44,371 nucleotides of DNA from JAHJCW01 sp965369995 (GTDB lineage Bacteria; Fidelibacterota; Marinisomatia; Marinisomatales; JAHJCW01), in assembly GCA_965369995.1 (NCBI GenBank), contig CBDURO010000012.1:1-44371 (forward strand), given 5' to 3'. This document shows positions 33,289 through 41,523 of the stretch, piece after piece. The notes under the pieces were generated by a model that saw only the letters and a list, made by a program, of their open reading frames with translations, had not been told where the DNA came from and ran no database searches. How positions within the stretch are numbered: position 1 is the stretch's first letter; every line of letters begins with the position of its first letter. Made by a program: the position numbers and the translations under genes.

Positions 33289-34647
33289 ATGAAAAAATCA
33301 GGGAGTGTTGTAGTATTTCTATGTTCCAATTGTGGAACCGATTATCCAAAGTGGCTTGGTCAATGTCCAAATTGCAGTGAATGGGGTACTCTTAGTGAAT
33401 ATAAAGTGCCAAAAAGAAAGCGTAGGTCTCTAAATATAACTCCAGTTGAATCTACTTCGTTAAAAGATGTATTACAAAGCGGACAAAAAAAACGGATGCT
33501 AACTCAGATCGCTGAAGTTGACAGAGTATTAGGAGGCGGTATGTTACCAGGATCACTGATATTATTGGGAGGCAATCCTGGAATAGGCAAATCAACATTA
33601 GCGCTACAAATGCTTGGTAAAGTAAAGAAGCCATCCTTATATATTTCAGCAGAAGAGAGTGCAGATCAAATCGCAATGCGTGCAAAACGATTGCAAATAT
33701 CCTCAAGCGAAATGCAGCTTTCCGGCGAAAACCATATAGAAGATATTTTGGAGCAAATTATTTTACTTAAACCGGAATTTGTAATAATTGATTCAATACA
33801 AACGGTTTATAGCGATTCTATCGATTCTCTTCCGGGTTCGGTGAGCCAAATTAGAGAGTCAGGACAGCAATTATTACAAATTTGCAAAGAACGTGGAGTA
33901 ACTATAATTTTAATAGGTCATGTAACTAAGGAAGGCATTATAGCCGGTCCTCGAATGTTGGAGCACATGGTTGATACTGTGTTATATCTCGAAGGAGATG
34001 ATAGGTATGATCATCGTATTTTACGCGCAGTAAAAAATCGGTTTGGTGCAACCAATGAAGTTGGAATATTTCAAATGCAATCGCAGGGACTTATTGAGGT
34101 GGAAAATCCTTCCGAGTTATTTTTAGCCGAACGATCTGTAGATGTAGCGGGTACAGCTATATTTCCATCAATAGAAGGAACTCGCCCTATTTTAGTAGAA
34201 GTACAAGCATTAGTATCAAATGCAAGTTTTGGTACTCCTCAGCGCAATGTAAATGGATTTGATTTACGTCGATTATCGATGCTTCTAGCGGTATTGGAAA
34301 GACGTTTAAGGCTACCGATGGGCACAAGAGATACTTTTGTTAATTTAGTCGGTGGTTTACGCATTGATGATCCTGCCGCTGATTTAGCAGTAATCGGAGC
34401 TATTGCTTCCAGCGCTCTGGATAAACCAATTCCTCAAGATATGATATTAATTGGTGAAGTTGGTTTAGCTGGCGAGGTAAGATCGGTAAGTCAATTAGAA
34501 AAAAGACTTATAGAATCACAGACTTTGGGATTTAAATCAGCGATTGTACCAAAATTTGGTTTTAAAAAGGCAAGCCAAACGCCCGAAAACATAAAATATT
34601 ATCAAGTTGATTCAGTTAAAAAAGTTTTTGATCTAATATTCTCTTAA
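33289..34647 (+). CDS. radA: DNA repair protein RadA
   Basis: A RecA-like repair ATPase of 452 residues. The N-terminal zinc finger has Cys12, Cys15, Cys26 and Cys29 (CSNCG...CPNCS). Walker A is GGNPGIGKST (about 93-102). The RadA-specific KNRFG motif is present (VKNRFGATNE). A C-terminal Lon-protease-like domain ends the protein. RadA promotes branch migration in recombination. A palindrome follows at 34671-34701. Confidence 0.95.
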   Translation: MKKSGSVVVFLCSNCGTDYPKWLGQCPNCSEWGTLSEYKVPKRKRRSLNITPVESTSLKDVLQSGQKKRMLTQIAEVDRVLGGGMLPGSLILLGGNPGIGKSTLALQMLGKVKKPSLYISAEESADQIAMRAKRLQISSSEMQLSGENHIEDILEQIILLKPEFVIIDSIQTVYSDSIDSLPGSVSQIRESGQQLLQICKERGVTIILIGHVTKEGIIAGPRMLEHMVDTVLYLEGDDRYDHRILRAVKNRFGATNEVGIFQMQSQGLIEVENPSELFLAERSVDVAGTAIFPSIEGTRPILVEVQALVSNASFGTPQRNVNGFDLRRLSMLLAVLERRLRLPMGTRDTFVNLVGGLRIDDPAADLAVIGAIASSALDKPIPQDMILIGEVGLAGEVRSVSQLEKRLIESQTLGFKSAIVPKFGFKKASQTPENIKYYQVDSVKKVFDLIFS

Positions 34648-34670
34648 TATTAATGAATTTTAATAATAAA

Positions 34671-34701
34671 AACCCTCAAGGTTTGTCAACCCTTGAGGGT
34701 T
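34671..34701. terminator. Hairpin after radA
   Basis: A perfect 11-bp stem, AACCCTCAAGG (34671-34681) with CCTTGAGGGTT (34691-34701), and a nine-base loop. It ends with TT only on the plus side but follows an A-rich stretch. It may end radA transcription or be one of the AACCCTC-type palindromes; related text is near 4808. Confidence 0.5.
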
Positions 34702-34723
34702 TGCAAGATTAGTTAAAGATAAA

Positions 34724-35851
34724 ATGAAATTCAAACTCATACATCAAGATTTAAATAGTTCTGCCCGGACCGGAATTATTAAAACGGACCATGGTAAAAT
34801 TCAAACTCCCATTTTTATGCCGATAGGAACACAAGGCGCAGTAAAAACAGTAACTCCGGCTGAATTAAAATCTGTAAAAACACAAATTATTCTTGGGAAT
34901 ACTTATCACTTATACTTACGTCCGGGAACGGAATTAATAAATACAGCTGGTGGATTACATAATTTTATGGGTTGGGATTTACCGATCTTAACTGATAGCG
35001 GCGGTTTCCAAGTGTTTTCCTTAGCGCGGTTGAATAAAATCACTGATGAAGGCGTTGAATTCCAATCTCATTTGGATGGCAGCAGACATTTTCTAACACC
35101 CGAAAAATCTATGGAGATCCAACGGAATTTAGGCGCTGACATAATAATGGCTTTCGACGAATGTCCACCCGGTGATACCGATATTGTCACCATTGGAAAT
35201 GCTGTTAAACGAACTAAAATTTGGATAGATAAATGTCAACGATATTTAGGAGAAAATCCATTTGTTTATAACTGGGAGCAAACTATGTTTCCGATAGTCC
35301 AAGGTGGAGTATTTCCTGAACTTAGGAAACGAAGCGCTGAAGATATGATTTCGTATGCAAAATGCGGAATGGCAATTGGTGGTTTAGCGGTTGGTGAAGA
35401 AAAATCTGCAATGTTTGATATGATTGAATTAATGGATGAATTGTTACCGAAAGATCAACCACGATATTTGATGGGAGTTGGAACTCCAACGGATTTAATT
35501 CATGCTGTGCGTCGCGGAATGGATATGTTTGATTGCGTAATTCCAACACGCAACGCAAGAAATGGTCAGTTGTTCACGAGCTTTGGTAAGGTTAATATCC
35601 GTAATGAAAAACATAAATATGATTTTAACCCAATTGATGAAAGTTGTACTTGTGAAACGTGTTCAAATTTTACGAGAGCGTATATTCGTCATCTCTTTAA
35701 TATAAATGAAGTATTAGGATTACGATTAGCGACAATTCATAATTTGCATTATTTTTTAAATTTAATGGAATTAATGCGCTTACATTTACAAGAGGGAGAT
35801 TTTCAAAATTGGTCGCAAAACTATTTAGTCAATCTTACAAAGGATTCATAA
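34724..35851 (+). CDS. tgt: tRNA-guanine transglycosylase
   Basis: Exchanges guanine-34 for preQ1 in queuosine tRNAs. IFMPIGTQGAVK, LTDSGGFQVFS (catalytic-pocket Asp), FDCVIPTRNARNG (nucleophile Asp) and the zinc site CTCETC followed by H are all present. At 375 residues it is complete. The stop overlaps the Nudix start codon (TAATG), so the two genes are coupled. The start is an ATG at 34724. Confidence 0.96.
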   Translation: MKFKLIHQDLNSSARTGIIKTDHGKIQTPIFMPIGTQGAVKTVTPAELKSVKTQIILGNTYHLYLRPGTELINTAGGLHNFMGWDLPILTDSGGFQVFSLARLNKITDEGVEFQSHLDGSRHFLTPEKSMEIQRNLGADIIMAFDECPPGDTDIVTIGNAVKRTKIWIDKCQRYLGENPFVYNWEQTMFPIVQGGVFPELRKRSAEDMISYAKCGMAIGGLAVGEEKSAMFDMIELMDELLPKDQPRYLMGVGTPTDLIHAVRRGMDMFDCVIPTRNARNGQLFTSFGKVNIRNEKHKYDFNPIDESCTCETCSNFTRAYIRHLFNINEVLGLRLATIHNLHYFLNLMELMRLHLQEGDFQNWSQNYLVNLTKDS

Positions 35852-36315
35852 TGCCAAAAATTAAAGTTATACAAGTCGATTCATATATTTATCGGAATAC
35901 CAATGCAGGCCCAGTGTATCTTATATTAAAACGCAGTACTGGTAAATACTATGAACATCTATGGCAGGGTGTAGCAGGAAAAATTGAAAAAGGTGAAACT
36001 GCATGGCAAGCGGTAGTTAGGGAATTAAAAGAGGAAACAGGTAAAATCCCTAAAAAGATGTTTGTTGCTGATCACATCGCAAGTTTTTATGATACGAGAA
36101 AAGATCGCATACAAATGGTTCCTATCTTTGGTATTGAAGTAGAAAATTCAAAAGTACAACTATCAGAAGAACATTCAGAATATAAATGGGTTTCATTTGA
36201 CGAAGCCTTAACTTTACTTACATGGAAAGGACAAAAAGAGGGTTTGCGGATCATTCATGATGAAATTATGAGCGGAGATGATCGTACCAAATGGTCTGAA
36301 ATTAATTTGCATTAG
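35851..36315 (+). CDS. Nudix hydrolase
   Basis: A complete Nudix box GKIEKGETAWQAVVRELKEE (from residue 43; Glu58, Glu61 and Glu62 are the metal ligands). The 154-residue length fits MutT/dATP-pyrophosphohydrolase-type enzymes. I chose ATG 35851, one base into the tgt stop, over the upstream in-frame GTG at 35809, which lies inside tgt. WQGVAGKIE resembles NudB-like dihydroneopterin triphosphate hydrolases, which is a weak hint. The peroxiredoxin gene follows after nine bases. Confidence 0.85.
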   Translation: MPKIKVIQVDSYIYRNTNAGPVYLILKRSTGKYYEHLWQGVAGKIEKGETAWQAVVRELKEETGKIPKKMFVADHIASFYDTRKDRIQMVPIFGIEVENSKVQLSEEHSEYKWVSFDEALTLLTWKGQKEGLRIIHDEIMSGDDRTKWSEINLH

Positions 36316-36324
36316 GTAGGAAAT

Positions 36325-36786
36325 ATGTTAGAGATAGGAACTAAAGCTCCGGATTTTACTTTACCGGATATCGATGAAAAATTAGTTTCATTAAGTGACT
36401 TTAAAGGTAAAAAAATTGTGATATGGTTTTTCCCCAAAGCAAGTACTCCCGGTTGAATAGTTGAGGGTAAAGGATTCCGTGAAGAATTTAAAAATTTTAA
36501 AGAAAAGAATTATTTAATAATCGGCATGAGCGCCGACTCACCCACAAAACAGAAAAAGTTTGCCGAAAAACAAGAATTTCAATATCCACTACTGTGTGAT
36601 GAAAAAAAAGACGTTCTAAAAGCTTATCACGCTTGGGGTAAGAAAAAACTGTACGGACGTGAGTATGAAGGAATAAAAAGAATTTCCTATTTAATTGATA
36701 AAGAAGGGATTATTCAGAAGGCGTATGAAAAAGTAAAAACCAAAACTCATGCTCAGGATATTTTGAACGATATTGAGGAATTCTAA
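36325..36786 (+). CDS. Selenocysteine-containing peroxiredoxin (Bcp/PrxQ type), TGA read-through
   Basis: From ATG 36325 (AGG at 36318, spacing four) the reading frame runs MLEIGTKAPDFTLPD, then WFFPKASTPG, then TGA at 36454-36456, and continues as IVEGKGFREEF with no frame loss to TAA at 36784. Codon 44 (TGA) lies exactly where Bcp proteins have the peroxidatic cysteine (TPGC). The total of 153 residues is the usual length. Downstream motifs YPLLCDEKKDVLKAYHAWG and the C-terminal YEGIKRISYLIDKEG match the family. The resolving Cys five residues after the active site is absent; Cys92 (in LLCD) might serve. The frame before and after the TGA is intact, so a selenoprotein is more likely than decay. 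A SECIS candidate follows at 36472. A simple Cys-to-stop mutation is the alternative. Reduces peroxides. Confidence 0.85.
36472..36489 (+). promoter_or_regulatory. Candidate bacterial SECIS hairpin
   Basis: GGATTC (36472-36477) pairs with GAATTT (36484-36489) through two G-U and four Watson-Crick pairs; the loop is CGTGAA. A G is the second base of the apical loop, as required by the bacterial SECIS model. The loop begins 21 bases after the TGA, inside the 16-37 window. It lies within the coding sequence, as bacterial SECIS elements do. Confidence 0.55.
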
Positions 36787-36905
36787 AAGTTTTAAAGTGT
36801 TCACGTGTTCAAGATTATATCTGTTTAGAGTGTGTACTAACGTTAACACACTAACACGTTAACACATTAACACTTTAGCACCTTAACACTTGAACATGTT
36901 AATCC
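36787..36905. repeat. Degenerate tandem TTAACAC-type repeat
   Basis: About ten imperfect copies of (G)TTAACAC or CTAACAC fill 36835-36900 between the convergent stops of the peroxiredoxin and response regulator genes. Spacing is irregular (7-10 bases), so it is not a CRISPR array. Confidence 0.65.
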
Positions 36906-38258
36906 TTATTTAGTTAACCCTAATTCTTTAATTTTTCGGGAAAGATTGGGTTGTTGCATACCAAGTTTTTTTGCTATTAAACTTATATTCCAATGATATT
37001 GTTTTAATTGTTGTTGCAAGAATCGTCTTTCAAAATTGGCTTTTACATCCTTATAAGTTTTGCCTTCAATTGTATTTGTATCAAGTTCGGAAGATGGTTT
37101 ATCTAACATAAGGTGTGGTGCAATATCATCTTTAGTGATAAAATCTTTTGTAACAAGAATACAAAGTCTCTCAACGATATTTTTTAATTCTCTAACATTA
37201 CCCGGTAGGGAATATTGCGATAGATTATCCATTGCTGAAGGTAATATAGTTTTTTTCTGTGTTTTAAATTCTTGAGAATAATATTCGAGGAAATGCTCAG
37301 TTAATATTTCGATATCACCATCCCGCTCACGTAAAGGTGGAATTGATATTGGTACAACGTTAAGTCTATAAAATAAATCATCACGGAAGGTTCCTTTTTG
37401 GATCATTTCTTCCAAGTTTTTGTGGGTTGCTGCAATTAATCGCACATCAATATTGATTGTATTATTCCCGCCGACTCTTTCGAAAGTACCTTCCTGTATG
37501 ACTCGCAGGATTTTAGCTTGGACGGATAAATCCATATCGCCGATTTCATCGAGGAAAAGTGTTCCGTTATTGGCTTGCTCCAATTTACCAAGTTTTTGCT
37601 TATCGGCTCCGGTAAAGGCACCTTTCTCATGACCAAAAAGTTCACTTTCTACGAGTGTAGATGGAATTGCTGCAGAATTAAATTTTATGAACGGTTTCCG
37701 ATTACGCTTACTTTTGTGATGAATCGCAAATGCAATAAGTTCTTTTCCCGTACCACTTTCACCTCGAATTAAGACTTTTGATTCAGTTGGAGCCACTTTT
37801 TCAATTAATTGTAATACTTTTTTAATTTGGGGTGAATTACCGATTAATTTATTCTTTTCATACTGAGCATTCTCTTCTTGAACAACTTTATTTTGTAATG
37901 ATTGCTTCTCTTTAATATTACGAGCTGCGGTTAAAATTTTTATCATTGACAGTGGTTTTTCAAGAAAATCATAAGCTCCAGACTTTACGGCAGTTACTGC
38001 TGTTGAGATATCGCCATGACCGGAAATCATCAGCACATCTAATTCCGGTTTATCTTTGTGGATTTTTTTAAACGTCTCAATTCCATCAATACCGGGCAGC
38101 TTAACATCAAGGATAATCATATTAATATTTTCCTTTAATGCAATTTTGATTGCTTTTTCACCTGTTCCGGCTACACAAGTCTCATATCCTTCATCTTCCA
38201 GAATATCTTTTAGTGTCATTCGAATATTAATTTCATCATCAACAATTAAAATTTTCAT
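36906..38258 (-). CDS. NtrC/NtrX-family sigma-54 response regulator
   Basis: The N-terminal receiver has acidic Asp7/Asp8 and phospho-acceptor Asp51 (ILDVKLPG). The central AAA+ domain shows GESGTGKELIA, the sigma-54 contact GAFTGA and a Walker B LFLDEIGD. The C-terminal Fis-type HTH reads NISLIAKKLGMQQPNLSRKI. At 450 residues it is complete. It activates sigma-54 promoters on phosphorylation by its kinase, encoded 2 bp upstream. The promoter at 41405, and rpoN in this window, are natural partners. NtrX is the closest type by operon partner. Confidence 0.93.
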   Translation of the reverse strand: MKILIVDDEINIRMTLKDILEDEGYETCVAGTGEKAIKIALKENINMIILDVKLPGIDGIETFKKIHKDKPELDVLMISGHGDISTAVTAVKSGAYDFLEKPLSMIKILTAARNIKEKQSLQNKVVQEENAQYEKNKLIGNSPQIKKVLQLIEKVAPTESKVLIRGESGTGKELIAFAIHHKSKRNRKPFIKFNSAAIPSTLVESELFGHEKGAFTGADKQKLGKLEQANNGTLFLDEIGDMDLSVQAKILRVIQEGTFERVGGNNTINIDVRLIAATHKNLEEMIQKGTFRDDLFYRLNVVPISIPPLRERDGDIEILTEHFLEYYSQEFKTQKKTILPSAMDNLSQYSLPGNVRELKNIVERLCILVTKDFITKDDIAPHLMLDKPSSELDTNTIEGKTYKDVKANFERRFLQQQLKQYHWNISLIAKKLGMQQPNLSRKIKELGLTK

Positions 38259-38260
38259 GA

Positions 38261-39460
38261 TTATTGCTCCTGCTTGTGTACGACTGGAAATGATAAATTA
38301 AAAGTGGTTCCTACATCAACCTGACTTTCAACATTAATATTGCCGCCATGGCTTTCAATAATTCGTTTTACGATTGCTAAACCAAGTCCTGTACCACCAC
38401 GACTTTTGGTGAAATACGGTTTAAAGATTTCGTTAATATCTTTAACATTAATGCCATATCCGTTATCTTGTATTGAAATATTGATAATTGAATCGGTAAA
38501 ACTGGTGCTGATTTTAATAACGAAAGTGTCTTTTGCGGCGTTTATACTGTTTTGAATTAAATTTTCCAATACCTGTTTAACTTGGATTTTATCTGCAAAT
38601 AATAAAGGAAGTTTTTCCTCCAATTTCAAATCAATTTTTAACTCTGTTTGATATGGTGTACAAATTTCTGCTAGTTGTTTATTTACATTATAATGTTTCA
38701 TAACAGCTTCTGGTAGCCTTGCAAATTTTGAGAACTCACTGGCGAATGTTTGTAAATTATCAATTTCTTCATGTATTACAGCAGTAACATTAGAAAACAC
38801 TTTATCAAAATCTTTGGACTTTAAAGCATGTTTTATCTCTAAGCGTTCAAGTGATAATCTGATTGGCGTAAGAGGGTTCTTTATTTCATGCGCTAAAATA
38901 CGTGCCATATCGCGCCAAGCAGCATCCTTTTCAGCTTGAATTATTTTATTTCTATTGGACTCTAATTCTTGAGACATTGTATTAAACGATATTATCAAAT
39001 CATTTAGAGGAGAAAATTTACTTTCTTTAACACTTACTGCTAAATTTCCTTGAGCTAGTTGTAAAGTTGCATCTTGTAATCGTTTAAGTGGTCGTGTTAA
39101 AAAATAAAAACTTATTAAAAATAGAATAATTACACTCACTGTTAAGAAAAAAAAGATGAATTTTGAGTAAAGTTCTATTTCATTTATAAATACTTGACGT
39201 GCGATTGCTTTCTGATTCTCTGTCGACATTATTCCTTCGATATCTGTCCGAAATTGATCACGAGTAACTTCATCTAGATGCAAATTGTAATCTTCATATA
39301 GCTTACGAGATTTTTCATTTGTACTTAATGTATCTGAAGTTTCGGAAAACGATTGGAAGCTGTTTATAAAAAAGTCACGGAAGAATAATACAGACGTAAC
39401 TATTAATAATATTACTAAAAGAATTATTTGCGTACGAAAAGATGGAAGACGAAATCTCAT
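38261..39460 (-). CDS. NtrY-like sensor histidine kinase
   Basis: Two membrane helices (about 11-28 and 101-121) bracket a short extracytoplasmic domain (about 30-98). A HAMP domain follows. The HisKA motif is ILAHEIKNPLTPI with the phosphorylated His191. The HATPase domain contains NLIQNSINAA, DNGYGI and GGTGLGLAI (N, G1 and G2 boxes). It signals to the response regulator 2 bp downstream. It overlaps the DUF4390-like gene upstream by 4 bp. 399 residues; shorter than typical NtrY, which has a PAS domain that I do not see. Confidence 0.92.
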   Translation of the reverse strand: MRFRLPSFRTQIILLVILLIVTSVLFFRDFFINSFQSFSETSDTLSTNEKSRKLYEDYNLHLDEVTRDQFRTDIEGIMSTENQKAIARQVFINEIELYSKFIFFFLTVSVIILFLISFYFLTRPLKRLQDATLQLAQGNLAVSVKESKFSPLNDLIISFNTMSQELESNRNKIIQAEKDAAWRDMARILAHEIKNPLTPIRLSLERLEIKHALKSKDFDKVFSNVTAVIHEEIDNLQTFASEFSKFARLPEAVMKHYNVNKQLAEICTPYQTELKIDLKLEEKLPLLFADKIQVKQVLENLIQNSINAAKDTFVIKISTSFTDSIINISIQDNGYGINVKDINEIFKPYFTKSRGGTGLGLAIVKRIIESHGGNINVESQVDVGTTFNLSFPVVHKQEQ

Positions 39461-40041
39461 ATTTGAAAATCAGATTTTGTAAATAGAGCAGATTTACTAT
39501 TGGGCTTTATGCTGTTCCAATAATATAAAAGATTTAATTCTTCTTCCATACCTTCTAGATGAATCTTATCTAACCAAGCAGTCATCTTGAAATAATAATA
39601 AGTATTATCATTAAGATTGGTAGCAGGTGTGACTCTATAATTTGTTACAAGTGGAAATAATCGTTTTACTTGGTTTATATTAAGTGATGATGTGGCTTTG
39701 CCTTGTTCAGAGTAATAAATTGTGAAATCATTTTCTATAGGTGAATATTGAAGAGAATGATAAAAAGTATATGTTGAATCAGGTTTTTTCTTTCCTTCTT
39801 GATACAATTCCACAGTAAAGTATATCGGTATTAAATTACCAGAATAAAAAATTTGATCGAGTTGCTCTGTATAACAATTTTCTAACATTGTTGATACTAA
39901 AATATAATCGTTTTTATAATGGAGCTCAAGAGCACTCATATTTGGAGTAACACCATCAATTGTTGAATAGAACATTGAGCCGACAGCAATGATTGTACTG
40001 ATAACTTTTTTTGAAAATGCAGCGAAAATTCCCGTTTCCAT
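39457..40041 (-). CDS. DUF4390-like exported protein
   Basis: A 194-residue protein with one hydrophobic N-terminal stretch (about 13-27) that may be an anchor or a poor signal peptide. The chain contains VSTMLENCYTEQLDQIFYSG and IYFTVELYQEGKK, followed by a segment with alternating hydrophobic and polar residues. Spacing and composition resemble DUF4390, whose genes commonly sit before a histidine kinase of NtrY type. The match is by eye only. It overlaps the kinase start by 4 bp, so it is likely a component of the same signalling unit. Function unknown. Confidence 0.55.
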   Translation of the reverse strand: METGIFAAFSKKVISTIIAVGSMFYSTIDGVTPNMSALELHYKNDYILVSTMLENCYTEQLDQIFYSGNLIPIYFTVELYQEGKKKPDSTYTFYHSLQYSPIENDFTIYYSEQGKATSSLNINQVKRLFPLVTNYRVTPATNLNDNTYYYFKMTAWLDKIHLEGMEEELNLLYYWNSIKPNSKSALFTKSDFQI

Positions 40042-40094
40042 AGCGAAAGTTAATTATTATTTGATTTAATAGTAATATCATCTTAGACATAAAA

Positions 40095-40129
40095 AAAAGT
40101 GGTCGGTTGTCAAAAAACCGACCACTTTT
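40095..40129 (-). terminator. Terminator of the PDZ/barrel gene
   Basis: A perfect 14-bp stem (40095-40108 with 40116-40129, GTGGTCGGTT core), six-base loop. On the minus strand it runs into a U stretch (eight A on plus at 40091-40098). It ends the minus-strand gene finishing at 40149. Confidence 0.85.
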
Positions 40130-40148
40130 ACCATTCTAGGAAGATTGA

Positions 40149-41369
40149 TTAGTGTCCGAACCAAACACCCAAGGAGTAGGAAAGTCCATCTAATACTTTT
40201 GGTGAATCACCTTTCACTGTATAGTCAAAATAATCATCTTTCCAATCATCATTGAAAGAATACGATCCAAGATAGCCAACTGATCCGTGAATTCCCATCC
40301 AAGGTAATACTCGGATTAACACACCGGCTGATGGGCGATAAGCAAAGAAACGTTTGCGATATTTTAATGAATAATAACTTGGATTATTATCAAAATCATC
40401 ATCCCAAGAATAATCACCATCGGTTTGACGGAGTTCTAATGTAGCCGTTCCACCTCCAACGAGTAATCCTAAATCCGCAACGACATTTTTTAATAGAGCT
40501 ACTTTTTTATTTATTGTTACGCCACCAAAACCGACTTTGTATTCATAGCGACGTGTTCCGCCATCAATAGATATTTTTTGAATTTTTTCATAACCGTATC
40601 CTGCACCACCAATGAACCAACCATTACCAACATTTCCCATACCATAACCACCGAATAATGGCATATAAGTACCGGTTAAATCATCAAATCCATTAACTTG
40701 TAATATATTGTTAATGCCTGCAAGGTCAGCTTCTAATAAAATTACTTCCGGTCCACCACCGCCGAATCCGGGATGCAATTTTCTCTCTTTTTCCATACCG
40801 GGGAAATGTTTTACTTCTTTTTCTTCTTTTGGTTTTGGTGCTGCGAAAGTGAGTTGTGTCTCAATTTCTTTTTCATTACGGAATAATTTAATTGTAACGG
40901 TATCACCTATATTTTTACTGTCTCTCAATTGCAGTAAATGGTCTTCGAAGCGAACTTTTTCACCGTCAAATTCCATTACAATATCACCACCATTGATTCC
41001 TGCTAAATCGAAATTACCACCATTAACAACACTTGATATGTAAACACCATAGCAATAGGGATAGTGTTTTTCGTACGCATCCTCAAAATCCATATCTTCG
41101 ATATAAGCTCCTAATTTTGGGTTAACATCTGTATATTCGTCAAAATCTTTTCCAAATGGTAATGGTGGTATTGGTGGAATTGGCTCACCATTTTCAATTG
41201 ATTGTTCAAGATCTTCACCCCAAGCATCCATTTTTTCGCCCCATTGATCCATACGTTCGCCGAATTCTTCGGCTTTTTCCCCTATAGTTTCTTGAGCGAA
41301 GACAACGACGGGCATTGCAATAAGCAATGAGAGGATTGTAATCATTGTTATTTTAGTAATTGTTTTCAT
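40149..41369 (-). CDS. Exported PDZ domain / beta-barrel-like protein
   Basis: A signal peptide (1-26, ending VVFAQ) is followed by an amphipathic helix with repeats FGERMDQWGEKMDAWGED (about 36-54) and a proline-rich linker. A PDZ domain spans about 84-178 (YGVYISSVVNGG, AGINGGDIVMEFDG). From about 200 the chain is rich in glycine and aromatic residues with alternating strands up to the final VWFGH, suggesting an outer-membrane-associated barrel. No protease triad is present, so this is not DegP. The gene has a sigma-54-type promoter (41405-41421), AAGGAG before the ATG and its own terminator. An envelope-stress or transport role is inferred. Confidence 0.65.
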   Translation of the reverse strand: MKTITKITMITILSLLIAMPVVVFAQETIGEKAEEFGERMDQWGEKMDAWGEDLEQSIENGEPIPPIPPLPFGKDFDEYTDVNPKLGAYIEDMDFEDAYEKHYPYCYGVYISSVVNGGNFDLAGINGGDIVMEFDGEKVRFEDHLLQLRDSKNIGDTVTIKLFRNEKEIETQLTFAAPKPKEEKEVKHFPGMEKERKLHPGFGGGGPEVILLEADLAGINNILQVNGFDDLTGTYMPLFGGYGMGNVGNGWFIGGAGYGYEKIQKISIDGGTRRYEYKVGFGGVTINKKVALLKNVVADLGLLVGGGTATLELRQTDGDYSWDDDFDNNPSYYSLKYRKRFFAYRPSAGVLIRVLPWMGIHGSVGYLGSYSFNDDWKDDYFDYTVKGDSPKVLDGLSYSLGVWFGH

Positions 41370-41404
41370 TTTATCTCCTTAATAGATTGATTTGCTATAA
41401 TATA

Positions 41405-41421
41405 TGCAATCTATGTGCCAA
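41405..41421 (-). promoter_or_regulatory. Sigma-54 (-24/-12) promoter of the PDZ/barrel gene
   Basis: On the minus strand the sequence reads TTGGCACATAGATTGCA. It matches YTGGCACG-N4-TTGCW at all positions but one (A instead of G after CAC), with the exact GG-to-GC spacing. The predicted transcription start is about 41394, giving a leader of about 25 bases. Together with rpoN and the NtrX-type regulator nearby, this supports control by sigma-54. Confidence 0.8.
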
Positions 41422-41523
41422 GAATAATTAGTGAATTGATAATTAATGAATTAACAATAACTTAGGCATAATTTGATATTGATATAGGTATTATTGAAGG
41501 TATATTAAAAAGGAATAATTATA

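Noticed and set aside
35809..35850. Upstream GTG start for the Nudix gene
   Set aside because: It lies within tgt, and the ATG at 35851 overlaps the tgt stop in the usual coupled fashion and gives the family N-terminus.
36454..36456. Genome-wide TGA reassignment to explain the peroxiredoxin
   Set aside because: Several core genes (hslV, hflC, the transposase) end in TGA in the right place, so TGA is normally a stop here.
36835..36900. Repeated TTAACAC units, possible CRISPR
   Set aside because: Spacing is irregular and units are 7-10 bases with no spacers; it is a simple degenerate tandem repeat.
40095..40129. Hairpin read as a small RNA
   Set aside because: It has a clean stem and U run behind the minus-strand gene, which is adequately explained as a terminator.
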